A stretch of 51,331 bases of DNA from Sulfurimonas sp. SAG-AH-194-C21 (GCF_029215985.1 NZ_JAEMVC010000013.1:1-51331), one strand, 5' to 3'; counted from the stretch's first letter, positions 9,491-18,242 are shown. Numbers and translations are program-made. Notes: generated by a model not told the origin, from the sequence alone.

Positions 9491-10660
9491 ATGAAAAAAA
9501 TCGTTCTTACGGCACTTTTAGGTGCTACTACTTCACTTATGGCATTAGGTGCTGAACATGCTTACATATATAAAGATCCAAGAATTATGGGGATGGGTGG
9601 TGCTAATATTGCAGTTGGTGGATATTCTAGTTCTATATTTTCTAATCCAGCGGGTCTCTCTAGTATCAAACAAAAGGAGGGTTTTGTTGTAGATATCTTC
9701 AGTTTAGGTGTCACAGCAAGCTCTCAAGCACAGGACTTTATTTCTGACCTTAATAATGCTGGAAATGATACAACTCAGATAGAAGCTGTGCTTCAAAAAT
9801 ATAGTGGCGATGCTTTTAATGTTTCGGCAAATAATTATAGTGCTATTTCAAAAAACTCTGATTTTTTTGCATGGAGTATTGGGATATTAGCAGCGGCTGA
9901 GGTGAACTATATTGTACATGCCAATGGCAGTGCAAATGGGGCAGCTCTCGAAGTGGCTGGAAGAACTTATGGAGGTGTTGTTACTGGGGCATCAAAAGAT
10001 TTTCATACAAGTATGGGAGAGTTTGATATAGGTTTCGGTGCTAAATTTATTACACAAAAATCTTATGAAGGACCCATTTATACTTCTGATTTAACACAAG
10101 ATAATGCTCTTGAAAATCTTCAAAATAAGTATGAGAAAACAGCATCAGGAATAGGTGGAGACATAGGGTTAACATATAAACCTTTTGGTAATAAAAGTTT
10201 TTGGAATCCAGCCTTTGGTGTGAGTCTATTAAATATCGGTAGTATTGGAATGGATGATAATTATGGAGGACAGCCAATGACAGTAAATCTTGGTGCTTCT
10301 ATCTCTCCTGAGGTTAGTTTTCTCAGTAAACTAGTGTTAGCTGTTGACTATGTAGATGTAATGAATGCGAGTACTACAAGAGTGTATACGTATGCGGCTG
10401 ATATTGTTACTTATAAAGACTATAGCGAGAATGATCCGATGAAACGCTTACGCTTAGGTGCTGGATTTGGTTTAGTGAACACATCTTTATTTATGTTGAC
10501 ACTTAATGGGGGTCTTTACAATAGTAGTTATACTGCAGGTATTGATATGGCATTTTCTATTTTAAAACTAAATGCAGCAACATATAAAGAACAGATAGGA
10601 ACAGGTGAAGCAGATATACCAGATAGAAGATATATGGTACAAGTTGGAATAGGTTGGTAA
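9491..10660 (+). CDS. Outer-membrane beta-barrel-like protein (TraF_2/FadL-like)
   Basis: The 389-residue protein begins with a Sec signal peptide (MKKIVLTALLGATTSLMALG, cleavage near residue 20) followed by DPRIMGMGGANIAVGGYSSS and SNPAGLSS. This glycine-rich opening with a SNPAGL motif is typical of FadL/TraF_2-type outer-membrane proteins. The remainder alternates hydrophobic and polar residues as in beta strands and ends in an aromatic residue (VQVGIGW), common for barrels inserted by BamA. It may transport a hydrophobic compound, but the substrate cannot be told. It is paired with the upstream lipoprotein. Confidence 0.7.
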   Translation: MKKIVLTALLGATTSLMALGAEHAYIYKDPRIMGMGGANIAVGGYSSSIFSNPAGLSSIKQKEGFVVDIFSLGVTASSQAQDFISDLNNAGNDTTQIEAVLQKYSGDAFNVSANNYSAISKNSDFFAWSIGILAAAEVNYIVHANGSANGAALEVAGRTYGGVVTGASKDFHTSMGEFDIGFGAKFITQKSYEGPIYTSDLTQDNALENLQNKYEKTASGIGGDIGLTYKPFGNKSFWNPAFGVSLLNIGSIGMDDNYGGQPMTVNLGASISPEVSFLSKLVLAVDYVDVMNASTTRVYTYAADIVTYKDYSENDPMKRLRLGAGFGLVNTSLFMLTLNGGLYNSSYTAGIDMAFSILKLNAATYKEQIGTGEADIPDRRYMVQVGIGW

Positions 10661-10678
10661 AGTATTATAAAACTATCA

Positions 10679-10724
10679 CATAAGCTATAAATATAAATAA
10701 AATAAAATTTATTTATAACTTATG
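10679..10724. terminator. AT-rich hairpin after the barrel gene
   Basis: CATAAGCTATAAATA near 10679 pairs with TTATTTATAACTTATG ending at 10724 with one mismatched pair. It lies 18 nt after the barrel-protein stop and before the ccoG promoter. The low GC content of the stem makes it a weak terminator candidate. Confidence 0.4.
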
Positions 10725-10734
10725 AGAACTTCGC

Positions 10735-10740
10735 TATAAT
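10735..10740 (+). promoter_or_regulatory. Candidate -10 element for ccoG
   Basis: A perfect TATAAT lies 25 nt before the ccoG ATG, with a GGGAG ribosome-binding site at 10754-10758. No clear -35 is visible, as is common for housekeeping promoters in this phylum. Confidence 0.45.
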
Positions 10741-10765
10741 TTTTATAAAATTACGGGAGTGAATA

Positions 10766-12211
10766 ATGGATGAAAATAAAGAAAAATTTAAAATATCAGC
10801 TCCATGGAGATATAAAAGATATTATCTTTTTGCTTTTGCTACACTGTTTACACTGATACTCCCTTGGATCAAAGTCAATGGAAACCACTTTTTTTTATTA
10901 AGTTTTGATAAGTTACAGCTACACTTAGCTTTTGTTCGTTTTGATATGCAAGAGTTTTATCTCTTACCATTTTTACTTATGTTAATGTTTTTAGGGGTAT
11001 TTGGTATTACTGTTTTAGGTGGACGTATTTTTTGTGGATGGTTATGTCCACAGACTATTTTTCGTGTTTCTTATCGTGACCTGATAGAAACGACAATAGT
11101 TGGACTCCGTAAACGCATTAAAAACAAGCAAGAAGAACCTGATATGTCACTGCGAAAGAACAAGATAAAAAAAGCGATAGCAGTCGCTATCGCCATTCCT
11201 CTTGCTCTTTTAGCTGCATCAGATTTTTTATGGTACTTTGTCCCTCCCGAAGATTTTCTTACTTACTTAAATGATATCTCGAACCACTGGACACTTTTTT
11301 CAATAGTCATAGGAGTGGCACTCTTTTTACTCTATGACATTATCATCTTAAAAGAAAACTTCTGTGTTTATATCTGTCCCTACTCTCGTGTACAGTCCAT
11401 CCTTTATGATGAGCATACTGTTATGGCTCTGTATAATCCACATAGAGGTGGGGATATCTATAATGAACATCACGATAAAATTTTTACAAAACAAAAAGAT
11501 CTTTTATCTATAGACCCTAGTGCTGAATGTACTACATGTCAATCCTGTGTGACTGTGTGTCCTACACATATTGACATACGAAAAGGGCTACAGTTAGAGT
11601 GTATAAACTGTTTAGAGTGTGTTGATGCATGTACAACTGTTATGGGGAAACTTGGAAAAGAGTCCCTTGTAACCTGGTCTAGTGACTATGAAATCATCGA
11701 TCAAAAAGGGAAAACTCAGTACTTTCGCCCTAAAGTTATTGCTTATATTGTTCTTCTTGTTGGCATAAGTATTATCCTTGGAATGATGGGTAGTAAAAAA
11801 GAGCATATGCTTTTAAATATCAACAAAGAAAACCGTCTCTATTCAACAAAAGTTATGCCTGATGGAAAAGTGAGAGTAAATAACTCGTATGTGTTTTTAT
11901 TGCAAAATACACAGACAGAAGCGATGCAGTTTTATTTTGAAGTTTTAGCACCGGAGGGGATGGAAGGTAAGATTACAATTGTTCGACCTACGAAGTCGTT
12001 TAAAGCACAACCTGGAGTGAAAAAGAAAAAAATTGTTACACTTAGTACTACAGATATTTTAGTGAAAAACCCTATAAAAGACAGTGTAATTCCTATTACG
12101 ATTCATGCATATGCTTTTGACAAAGATGGCAAAAAAAGTAAGAAGATATCGGTACTAAGAAAATCAAGTTTTATCTACCCAAAAGAGAGTGTTTTAAAGA
12201 GTAGTAAATAA
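10766..12211 (+). CDS. ccoG: Cytochrome c oxidase accessory protein CcoG (FixG/RdxA)
   Basis: The 481-residue membrane protein has several transmembrane helices in the first 340 residues, cysteine motifs FCGWLCPQT (Cys90, Cys94) and FCVYICPYS (Cys200, Cys204), and two ferredoxin-type clusters: C255xxC258xxC261xxxC265P and C279xxC282xxC285xxxC289. The C-terminal part (about 345-475) is the FixG immunoglobulin-like domain. In other bacteria CcoG reduces Cu(II) to Cu(I) for assembly of cbb3-type cytochrome oxidase. No other cco gene is in this window. It is flanked by its own promoter and by a separate promoter for the next gene. Confidence 0.92.
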   Translation: MDENKEKFKISAPWRYKRYYLFAFATLFTLILPWIKVNGNHFFLLSFDKLQLHLAFVRFDMQEFYLLPFLLMLMFLGVFGITVLGGRIFCGWLCPQTIFRVSYRDLIETTIVGLRKRIKNKQEEPDMSLRKNKIKKAIAVAIAIPLALLAASDFLWYFVPPEDFLTYLNDISNHWTLFSIVIGVALFLLYDIIILKENFCVYICPYSRVQSILYDEHTVMALYNPHRGGDIYNEHHDKIFTKQKDLLSIDPSAECTTCQSCVTVCPTHIDIRKGLQLECINCLECVDACTTVMGKLGKESLVTWSSDYEIIDQKGKTQYFRPKVIAYIVLLVGISIILGMMGSKKEHMLLNINKENRLYSTKVMPDGKVRVNNSYVFLLQNTQTEAMQFYFEVLAPEGMEGKITIVRPTKSFKAQPGVKKKKIVTLSTTDILVKNPIKDSVIPITIHAYAFDKDGKKSKKISVLRKSSFIYPKESVLKSSK

Positions 12212-12218
12212 TGATACT

Positions 12219-12248
12219 TTGAAGTCAAAAATAGCTTTTGGGTATAAT
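12219..12248 (+). promoter_or_regulatory. Candidate promoter of the YeiH-family gene
   Basis: TTGAAG (12219-12224) and TATAAT (12243-12248) are 18 bp apart and lie 40 nt before the ATG, which is preceded by AAAGGAT. Confidence 0.45.
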
Positions 12249-12288
12249 TCCATTTTAATTTAAAATCATTCAAATACAAAGGATTTAG

Positions 12289-13299
12289 ATGTTTAATATA
12301 TCTAAATATAAGACATATATAAAAGGCTTACTTGCAAGTATTGCAGTAGCCATTCTCGCAAGTGTTTTTACTCACTTTATCTCTTTTAGTACAGCAACTG
12401 TAGCCATCATTCTTGGAATGATTGTAGGAAATTACTTTTACAAGACCTTTCATGGAGAGGGTTCTGCCTTTAAGAGCGGAGTGAAGTTTGCCGAGAAAGA
12501 CTTACTTATGTTTGCCATTGCTCTTATGGGAATAAATCTCAACTTTACAATGTTAGCAAACTTAGGAATTCAAACTATATTGATTATTATTTCAGGAATG
12601 GTTTTTACAATCTTTATGGGCGTTTTCCTAGGAAAACTTTTTAAACTTAATCTACAACTTTCTCTTATGATAGGGATAGGAAATGGTGTGTGCGGAAGCT
12701 CTGCAATAGCTGCTACCTCAGGTATTGCTAAGGTGAAAAGTAATGATATTGGTGTGAGTATAGCACTTGTCAACCTTATGGGAACAGTAGGTATCTTTTT
12801 AGCACCATTCTTAGCACACTTGTTGGGTTTTACTGATATTCAAGCCGGAATTTTCACAGGAAATACACTCCAAGCTGTTGGACAAGCTGTTGCAGCAGGA
12901 TTTAGTATTTCAGACGAAGCAGGGCACTATGCTACTGTAGTAAAAATGGGAAGAGTTTTATTACTTGTTCCTCTTGTACTTATTTTAATATATATTGCAA
13001 AAAGAGAGAGTAAAAAGAATAGTGAAAATGTAAGTGAAAAAACAAAAATTGGAGTCCCATTCTTTATCCTCTGGTTCGTATTTTTTTCAGTTATAGCTTC
13101 ACTTGAATTACTTCCAAAAGAGATTGAAACACTCATTGCTTCAGTGAGTCATTATATTACACTTATTGCTATGAGTGCTATAGGCCTAATGATACATTTT
13201 GGAACCATTATTAAGACTGCCGGAACAGCATTTAAAGTTTCGTCTATTCTTTTTGCATTGCAACTAATGTTTAGTGCAGTACTGATTAGTATTCTCTGA
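12289..13299 (+). CDS. YeiH/UPF0324-family integral membrane protein (putative anion exporter)
   Basis: The 336-residue protein is almost entirely hydrophobic, with about nine to ten predicted transmembrane helices. It carries family-typical stretches: TATVAIILGMIVGN near the N-terminus, FAIALMGINLN, a glycine-rich GIGNGVCGSSAIAATS, and TGNTLQAVGQAVAAG. The family is often annotated as a putative sulfate exporter, but the substrate is not firmly established. Export of sulfate would suit a sulfur oxidiser; that is inference. It appears to be a single-gene unit with its own promoter. Confidence 0.8.
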   Translation: MFNISKYKTYIKGLLASIAVAILASVFTHFISFSTATVAIILGMIVGNYFYKTFHGEGSAFKSGVKFAEKDLLMFAIALMGINLNFTMLANLGIQTILIIISGMVFTIFMGVFLGKLFKLNLQLSLMIGIGNGVCGSSAIAATSGIAKVKSNDIGVSIALVNLMGTVGIFLAPFLAHLLGFTDIQAGIFTGNTLQAVGQAVAAGFSISDEAGHYATVVKMGRVLLLVPLVLILIYIAKRESKKNSENVSEKTKIGVPFFILWFVFFSVIASLELLPKEIETLIASVSHYITLIAMSAIGLMIHFGTIIKTAGTAFKVSSILFALQLMFSAVLISIL

Positions 13300-13345
13300 G
13301 TACAACCAAGATAAATTTTTAAGGGCATTCTTTAGGATAAAAGTA

Positions 13346-13351
13346 TATAAT
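13346..13351 (+). promoter_or_regulatory. Candidate -10 element of the TPR-rnc-aroC cluster
   Basis: TATAAT lies 30 nt before the TTG start of the 155-residue protein, the first gene of a tightly spaced run through aroC. No good -35 is visible. Confidence 0.4.
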
Positions 13352-13381
13352 TTACTTATAAAGATTTAAAAGGAGCCAAAT

Positions 13382-13849
13382 TTGTCTAACTTACCAAGTA
13401 CACTTAACTCATTTTGGCTCTGGCGAGAAATATCTTCAAAGCTTGGTGTTTCAAATCCAGCATACAAATACTGGACAAATACACCAAGTTTGAAATTAAA
13501 CAATAAATATATTTTTTTAAAAAAAGAGACACTTCCCCCTAAATATATGCATATAGAAGAGATACTAACAGACCTCTCTGGACATCTTCCTATCAAGTAT
13601 GCTTCTGATCAACTGCATGTAAATGAACATCTTTTTTCTAGTAATAAAATGAAACTACATTCTGAGTTTGAGTATAAGTTCGTGGAGGATGTAAAATTCG
13701 TAAATATTAAGAAGTTTTTTCGTGAAAATGGTATACAAGTGACGAAAAATTCTCTAGTACAGTTAGGAAAACTTCGAGACTTAGAACTGAGTGCTGATTC
13801 AACTTTTTATAGACTTAAAGATGACTACGGCGTAGTAGTTTACGACTAA
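13382..13849 (+). CDS. Conserved-type hypothetical protein, 155 residues
   Basis: I do not recognise this family. The protein has no signal peptide or transmembrane helix, so it is probably cytosolic. It is rich in lysine and aromatic residues. The start is TTG, chosen because AAAGGAG at 13370-13376 lies 5 nt upstream and no in-frame ATG is nearby. Its TAA stop overlaps the ATG of the LapB-like gene by one base (TAATG), implying translational coupling and a related role. It heads the run leading to rnc and aroC. Confidence 0.7.
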   Translation: MSNLPSTLNSFWLWREISSKLGVSNPAYKYWTNTPSLKLNNKYIFLKKETLPPKYMHIEEILTDLSGHLPIKYASDQLHVNEHLFSSNKMKLHSEFEYKFVEDVKFVNIKKFFRENGIQVTKNSLVQLGKLRDLELSADSTFYRLKDDYGVVVYD

Positions 13850-14895
13850 TGAATAGTTTTTTTATTGAATTTAGGGATCCTCTTCTTTCAATTATTATCT
13901 TTTTTAGTATTATTTTTGTAATTACATTTTTCTCTTACTGGTGGAATAAGTATAAACATAATGAAGATTCTAAATATATAGATAAGTTTTTAAAACAGTT
14001 CCAATCAATGCCTTCAAAGGATGAGCTCAAAGGTCTTATAAGTAGTGGAGATTTATCTGAGAAGTCTTGGATTTTACTTGCACATTCATATTATAAAAGT
14101 GGTAACTATGAAAAAAGTATAGAAATTTATAATGAAATACTAAGTATTAGTAAGAGTAAAAATAGACAAGAGACTATGTTCTTGCTTGGAAGGACTTACC
14201 TAAAAGCAGGTTTTTTAGAACGTGCAAAGCAGATATTTTTAAGCATACTCAAGACAAATCCTAGAACACCAGAAGCTTTAAAATCACTTCTTCTAGTGTA
14301 TGAACAAATGCGAGACTATAAAGCCGCACAAGAAACGCTGGAACCACTTGATGAACTTAAAGAAGATATTGTGCTTGAAGGTACTTATCTTAGTGTGATG
14401 GAAATACTGCATAATAATAAAATAACCTCAGATGAAAAAAGTAAAAAACTTTTAACTATATATAAGAACTCACATCAGCTTATATATATGCTATTTGAAT
14501 ATTTATTTCGTAATAATCCTTCTCTCGCTTGGGCAAATTTTGATTCTTCAAAAAGCGAAGTACTAAGTGATATTTTATGGAAGATAGAGCCAAAGGATTT
14601 GAATTTAGATATAATTTCACAAAATGGCTATTTACGGGAACTTTATAGTGCACGTGGAGATATCAATCTTGCAAAATCGAGTTCTATTTTTGAACTTGAT
14701 GTGCTTATAAAGCTCGAGGGAAAAGCCAAAGCAACTTTGAATTTTGAGTACATGTGTGATGATTGTAAGATTATTCACCCTTTTGCATTTCATCGTTGCC
14801 CCTCCTGTTACTCAATAGGGAGTGTACATGTTGAGTGTCAGCTTAGTAAAGATTTTTATAAAGATATAGGCGAAGAAAATAATTCATTCCAGTAA
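13849..14895 (+). CDS. LapB-like TPR membrane protein with C-terminal metal-binding knuckle
   Basis: The 348-residue protein has one N-terminal transmembrane helix (about 11-31), a series of TPR-like repeats (about 75-190: LAHSYYKSGNYEKSIEIYNEI, LGRTYLKAGFLERAKQIFLSI and following) and a C-terminal rubredoxin-like knuckle CDDC then CPSC (near residues 303-325). This order of one helix, TPRs and a CxxC...CxxC end is that of LapB/YciM, which in E. coli controls LpxC proteolysis and lipopolysaccharide assembly. The function here is not established. Cysteine spacing and overall layout support the match; sequence similarity beyond that cannot be measured here. It lies 26 nt before rnc. Confidence 0.7.
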   Translation: MNSFFIEFRDPLLSIIIFFSIIFVITFFSYWWNKYKHNEDSKYIDKFLKQFQSMPSKDELKGLISSGDLSEKSWILLAHSYYKSGNYEKSIEIYNEILSISKSKNRQETMFLLGRTYLKAGFLERAKQIFLSILKTNPRTPEALKSLLLVYEQMRDYKAAQETLEPLDELKEDIVLEGTYLSVMEILHNNKITSDEKSKKLLTIYKNSHQLIYMLFEYLFRNNPSLAWANFDSSKSEVLSDILWKIEPKDLNLDIISQNGYLRELYSARGDINLAKSSSIFELDVLIKLEGKAKATLNFEYMCDDCKIIHPFAFHRCPSCYSIGSVHVECQLSKDFYKDIGEENNSFQ

Positions 14896-14921
14896 ATTTA
14901 AGAATTTAAAAAGAGAAAGAT

Positions 14922-15602
14922 ATGCATAAAAATATAAAAACATTAGAAACACAACTTAACTATGTATTTAAAGATAAAGCACTTATTGTAGAAGCTTTGA
15001 CACATAAGAGCTATAAGCATGCTTATGATAATGAGCGTTTAGAGTTTCTTGGAGATGCAGTACTTGACCTTATAGTTGGTGAGTATCTCTTTACTAAGTT
15101 TAGAAACTCAGATGAGGGAAAACTCTCAAAAATCAGAGCTTCTCTTGTAAATGAAACGGGTTTTGATAAACTAGCACGTGCACTACATCTTGGAGACTAT
15201 ATCCTCCTCTCAAATGCAGAAGATAATAATGGTGGAAGAGAAAAATCTTCACTACTTTCAAATGCTTTTGAAGCTGTGATGGGAGCGATTTATCTTGAAG
15301 CAGGCCTTGGAGTTGTAAGTAAAATAGCGATTCACTTAATAGAAAGCAATCATGAAGAGATTTCACTAGACTCACTTTTTCGTGACTTTAAAACAACACT
15401 TCAAGAGTTGACACAGGCTCGTTTTGGTATTACACCTGAATATACTGTTTTAGCGAGTCGTGGACCAGATCATCTTAAAGAGTTTGAGATGGGTGTGTTT
15501 ATAGAAGGTAAAGAGTATGCAAGAGCAACTGGAAAAAGTAAAAAAATAGCACAACAAGAGGCAGCAGAAATAGCTGTAAAACTCTTAAAAGAGGAAAAAT
15601 AG
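14922..15602 (+). CDS. rnc: Ribonuclease III
   Basis: The 226-residue enzyme cuts double-stranded RNA and processes rRNA precursors. The RNase III signature ERLEFLGDAVLDL is at residues 38-50, and a second acidic site SNAFEAVMGAIYLEAG follows. The C-terminal double-stranded RNA-binding domain runs from about 153 to 226 (TTLQELTQARFG, ending GKSKKIAQQEAAEIAVKLL). The length is normal. Its TAG stop shares one base with the GTG start of aroC, so the two are translationally coupled. AAAGAGAAAG precedes the ATG. In Helicobacter and Campylobacter rnhA usually sits next to rnc-aroC; it is absent here. Confidence 0.96.
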   Translation: MHKNIKTLETQLNYVFKDKALIVEALTHKSYKHAYDNERLEFLGDAVLDLIVGEYLFTKFRNSDEGKLSKIRASLVNETGFDKLARALHLGDYILLSNAEDNNGGREKSSLLSNAFEAVMGAIYLEAGLGVVSKIAIHLIESNHEEISLDSLFRDFKTTLQELTQARFGITPEYTVLASRGPDHLKEFEMGVFIEGKEYARATGKSKKIAQQEAAEIAVKLLKEEK

Positions 15603-16675
15603 TGAATAGTTTTGGAATAAAACTGCAATTTAGTACCTTTGGAGAATCTCACGGTAAAGCTATAGGTTGTTTACTTGATGGTGTTCCTGCGGGGCTAACT
15701 ATTGATGAAGCATACATTCAAAGTGAACTTGACCGTAGAAAACCTGGAAAGAGCGAGTTTGAAACGGCTAGAAAAGAAGCAGATATAGTTGAAATCCTTT
15801 CTGGTGTTTTTGAGGGAAAAAGTACGGGTACTCCAATAGCGATGATTATTTACAATACAAATCAGAAGTCCAAAGACTATACAAACATTAAAGATGTATT
15901 TCGTCCTGGGCATGCTGATTTTACTTACTTTCATAAGTATGGTATAAGAGATTATCGTGGTGGTGGACGTAGTTCTGCTCGTGAAACTGCTGCTCGCGTT
16001 GCTGCTGGTGCTATCGCTAAACTTATGCTTTTAGAACTCGGTATTAATGTGAAGAGTGGTATTTGTGAAGTAGCGGGTATAAAAAGCGAAGTCTATGATT
16101 ATGAAGTTGCTAAGAGTAGTATCATTTATGCATTAGATAAAAATGTAGAAGAGGCTCAAAAAGAGGCAATACTTCGTGCGAAAAAAGATCATGACTCGGT
16201 AGGTGGCGTTTCTCGTGTACTTATAGAGGGTGTTCCTATTGGCCTTGGTCAACCCTTATATTATAAGCTTGATGCTGTTTTAGCAGATGCTATGATGGGT
16301 TTAAACGCAGTAAAAGCAGTTGAGATTGGAGATGGTGTTTTGAGTTCAAGAACTCTTGGCTCTTCAAATAATGATGCCATACGTTCTGATGGATTTGAAA
16401 CAAATCATTCAGGTGGTATTTTAGGTGGAATAAGTAATGGAGATGATATAGTTTTAAATGTTTACTTTAAACCCACACCTTCTATTTTTAAAGAACAGCA
16501 TACTGTGACTACTACAAATGAAGAGGTTGATTTCTCTTTAAAAGGGAGACATGACCCATGTGTAGCTATAAGAGGAACTGTTGTGTGCGAGGCCATGGCT
16601 GCTTTAGTTATTGCAGACATGTTACTCTTAAATATGGGGTCAAATATGGATGGAGTTTTACACTACTATAAATAA
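15602..16675 (+). CDS. aroC: Chorismate synthase
   Basis: The 357-residue enzyme converts 5-enolpyruvylshikimate 3-phosphate to chorismate, the last shared step to aromatic amino acids, and needs reduced FMN. Signatures present: FGESHGKAIGCLLDG near residue 14, DYRGGGRSSARETAARVAAG near 120, and a C-terminal SDGFETNHSGGILGGISNG. The start is GTG at 15602, overlapping the rnc stop by one base; the N-terminus NSFGIKLQFSTFGESHG fits the family without extension. AGAGGAAAAAT serves as ribosome-binding site inside rnc. Confidence 0.97.
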   Translation: MNSFGIKLQFSTFGESHGKAIGCLLDGVPAGLTIDEAYIQSELDRRKPGKSEFETARKEADIVEILSGVFEGKSTGTPIAMIIYNTNQKSKDYTNIKDVFRPGHADFTYFHKYGIRDYRGGGRSSARETAARVAAGAIAKLMLLELGINVKSGICEVAGIKSEVYDYEVAKSSIIYALDKNVEEAQKEAILRAKKDHDSVGGVSRVLIEGVPIGLGQPLYYKLDAVLADAMMGLNAVKAVEIGDGVLSSRTLGSSNNDAIRSDGFETNHSGGILGGISNGDDIVLNVYFKPTPSIFKEQHTVTTTNEEVDFSLKGRHDPCVAIRGTVVCEAMAALVIADMLLLNMGSNMDGVLHYYK

Positions 16676-16686
16676 CAGGAGATATT

Positions 16687-17103
16687 ATGTCAGGTATTTA
16701 CAAAGATAAAGATAGCGATGAGTGGTTTTTTCCAAAAGATAGCTATATTTTAAGTGAAACAGATGATAAGGGGATAATCCTTTATGTAAATACTGTTTTT
16801 TGTGAATTGGCAGGTTATACTCCTGAAGAACTTATAGGTGAACCTCATAATATTTTACGACATTCTGACATGCCAAGAGCCGCATTCGCATCACTTTGGA
16901 ATGATGTGCAAACAAAAGGATTCTGGACAGGAATTGTAAAAAACCTTCGAAAAGATCGTGCTTATTATTGGGTACATGCAACTGTTTTACGTAAAATACA
17001 TTCTGATGGTAGTGCTACATATCTTTCTGTAAGAACAGTACCAAATAGAACAGAGGTAGAGGCTTGTATACCTCTGTACTCTGAGTGGAAGTCTAAGGAG
17101 TAA
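16687..17103 (+). CDS. Stand-alone Aer-like PAS domain protein
   Basis: The 138-residue protein is essentially one PAS domain of the aerotaxis-receptor type: LSETDDKGIILYVNTVFCEL, GYTPEELIGEPHNILRHSDM, a DMPRAAFASLW stretch, then FWTGIVKNLRKDRAYYWVHA. In Aer this domain binds FAD and senses redox state. There is no membrane segment, HAMP or methyl-accepting domain, so it must signal through a partner protein. AGGAGA lies 5 nt before the ATG. It is 11 nt after aroC and may be read from that transcript. It converges on the DUF302-like gene. Confidence 0.85.
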   Translation: MSGIYKDKDSDEWFFPKDSYILSETDDKGIILYVNTVFCELAGYTPEELIGEPHNILRHSDMPRAAFASLWNDVQTKGFWTGIVKNLRKDRAYYWVHATVLRKIHSDGSATYLSVRTVPNRTEVEACIPLYSEWKSKE

Positions 17104-17113
17104 AGTTATACTC

Positions 17114-18145
17114 CTATTTTCTTAGAAGTGGATTTTGATTATCTGTGTCTATTCCACCGAGTGCATAAATTATAGCTGGAATCTCAGTATCTAGTTGTGC
17201 AATTTTAGCAAGTTTTTCTTTATCTGTTATAGCTAGAGCTGCTGCCCATGCACCTAATGTTGGCATTCCTATAACAATTTTGTTTTCACCCTCTTTTATA
17301 TATACATACATTGAACATGGCGCAAAAATAGCTGCTTGGGGCATTGGATTCTTTCCATCAAAGATTGTGTATGAAAAAGGTACATGACAGAGTGAGTACA
17401 CTACATAAGCAGCGTATCCTGGCATTGCACCCTCATCTTCATCATCTTCACTATTAAGGCTCTCTTTCATATTATAGAAGCCGGCAATAATGTAACCCTT
17501 TGTTTCAAAACGATTCTCAAATATTTCTTGAAACTCTTCAAAAAACTCATCTATATCTTCTTGTCTCTCAAAAGGAATCTCAAAGTTCATCATTGTTTTT
17601 TTTGCAAAACCTTGAATCTTAGTATATGACTTTAAAGCATTTGGATATCTTTTCTCAATAGCAGCATCGAGTGGTTCAAACATTTTTATAAATGTTTTTC
17701 TTACATCTGTATCAGTAATTTGTAAAACATCTAAAGCAGCTGCTGGCATGATATGTGTAAGTACAGTTTTATTATCAGATTTTTTTCTATAGATAACTAG
17801 ATTAAAAGGGGTAAACCCACCAATACGGGGATCAATATTCATAAGTGGTCTTGCTATGCTATCATTGACTAGAGATGAGAAAGAGAGTTGGTTTAAAGAA
17901 GTTGCACCTACTTGTTGTTCGTATACAATATTTACATTATGGTGTGGATCATTGAGGTAGAAGCCAACTGCTTCTGTACCCTTTTTTGAGAATTCAAAAA
18001 AGTCTTTATCTATATTACCATTTATTGTATATTCGACAGCGAGTTTTGTGTTTGAGCTAGGAGTAAAGGTATTGTCTGCTGATAGACTAGAAGTAAATGT
18101 GATGCTTAGTGCAAAGCTTGTAAGTATGGTGGAGAGTAGTTTCAT
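17114..18145 (-). CDS. Exported DUF302-like protein (paralogue of 18248-19222)
   Basis: The 343-residue protein starts with a Sec signal peptide (cleavage likely after SSLSA, about residue 23). It appears to contain two DUF302-like units: one near 30-140 (NIDPRIGGFTPFNLVIYRKK) and one near 190-320 (APCSMYVYIKEGENKIVIGM). The second unit matches the neighbouring lipoprotein closely (APCS-Y-Y-K-GENK-G), so the two arose by duplication. It is probably periplasmic. The function of DUF302 is not established. The gene lies at the end of the sox region on the same strand, behind two hairpins, with AAAGGGA before the ATG. Confidence 0.7.
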   Translation of the reverse strand: MKLLSTILTSFALSITFTSSLSADNTFTPSSNTKLAVEYTINGNIDKDFFEFSKKGTEAVGFYLNDPHHNVNIVYEQQVGATSLNQLSFSSLVNDSIARPLMNIDPRIGGFTPFNLVIYRKKSDNKTVLTHIMPAAALDVLQITDTDVRKTFIKMFEPLDAAIEKRYPNALKSYTKIQGFAKKTMMNFEIPFERQEDIDEFFEEFQEIFENRFETKGYIIAGFYNMKESLNSEDDEDEGAMPGYAAYVVYSLCHVPFSYTIFDGKNPMPQAAIFAPCSMYVYIKEGENKIVIGMPTLGAWAAALAITDKEKLAKIAQLDTEIPAIIYALGGIDTDNQNPLLRK

Positions 18146-18160
18146 ATAAGGTCCCTTTAG

Positions 18161-18210
18161 TATTTAAAAAGATATATACTAAGTATATGTAGTACATATC
18201 TTTTTAAATA
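18161..18210. terminator. Long perfect-looking hairpin upstream of the second DUF302-like gene
   Basis: Arms 18161-18181 and 18190-18210 pair over 21 bp with one mismatch around an 8-nt loop. The stem has an A-tract at one base and a T-tract at the other, as in bidirectional intrinsic terminators. It lies 15 nt before the ATG of the minus-strand gene ending at 17114, so it could attenuate read-through from the sox side or protect the mRNA end. Confidence 0.6.
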
Positions 18211-18214
18211 GAGA

Positions 18215-18242
18215 GTTAAACCTGTATTTCTACAGGTTTAAC
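18215..18242 (-). terminator. Hairpin after the DUF302-like lipoprotein gene
   Basis: GTTAAACCTGTA (18215-18226) and TACAGGTTTAAC (18231-18242) form a perfect 12-bp stem with a 4-nt loop, starting 5 nt after the stop codon of the lipoprotein gene. No long U-tract follows directly. Confidence 0.6.
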
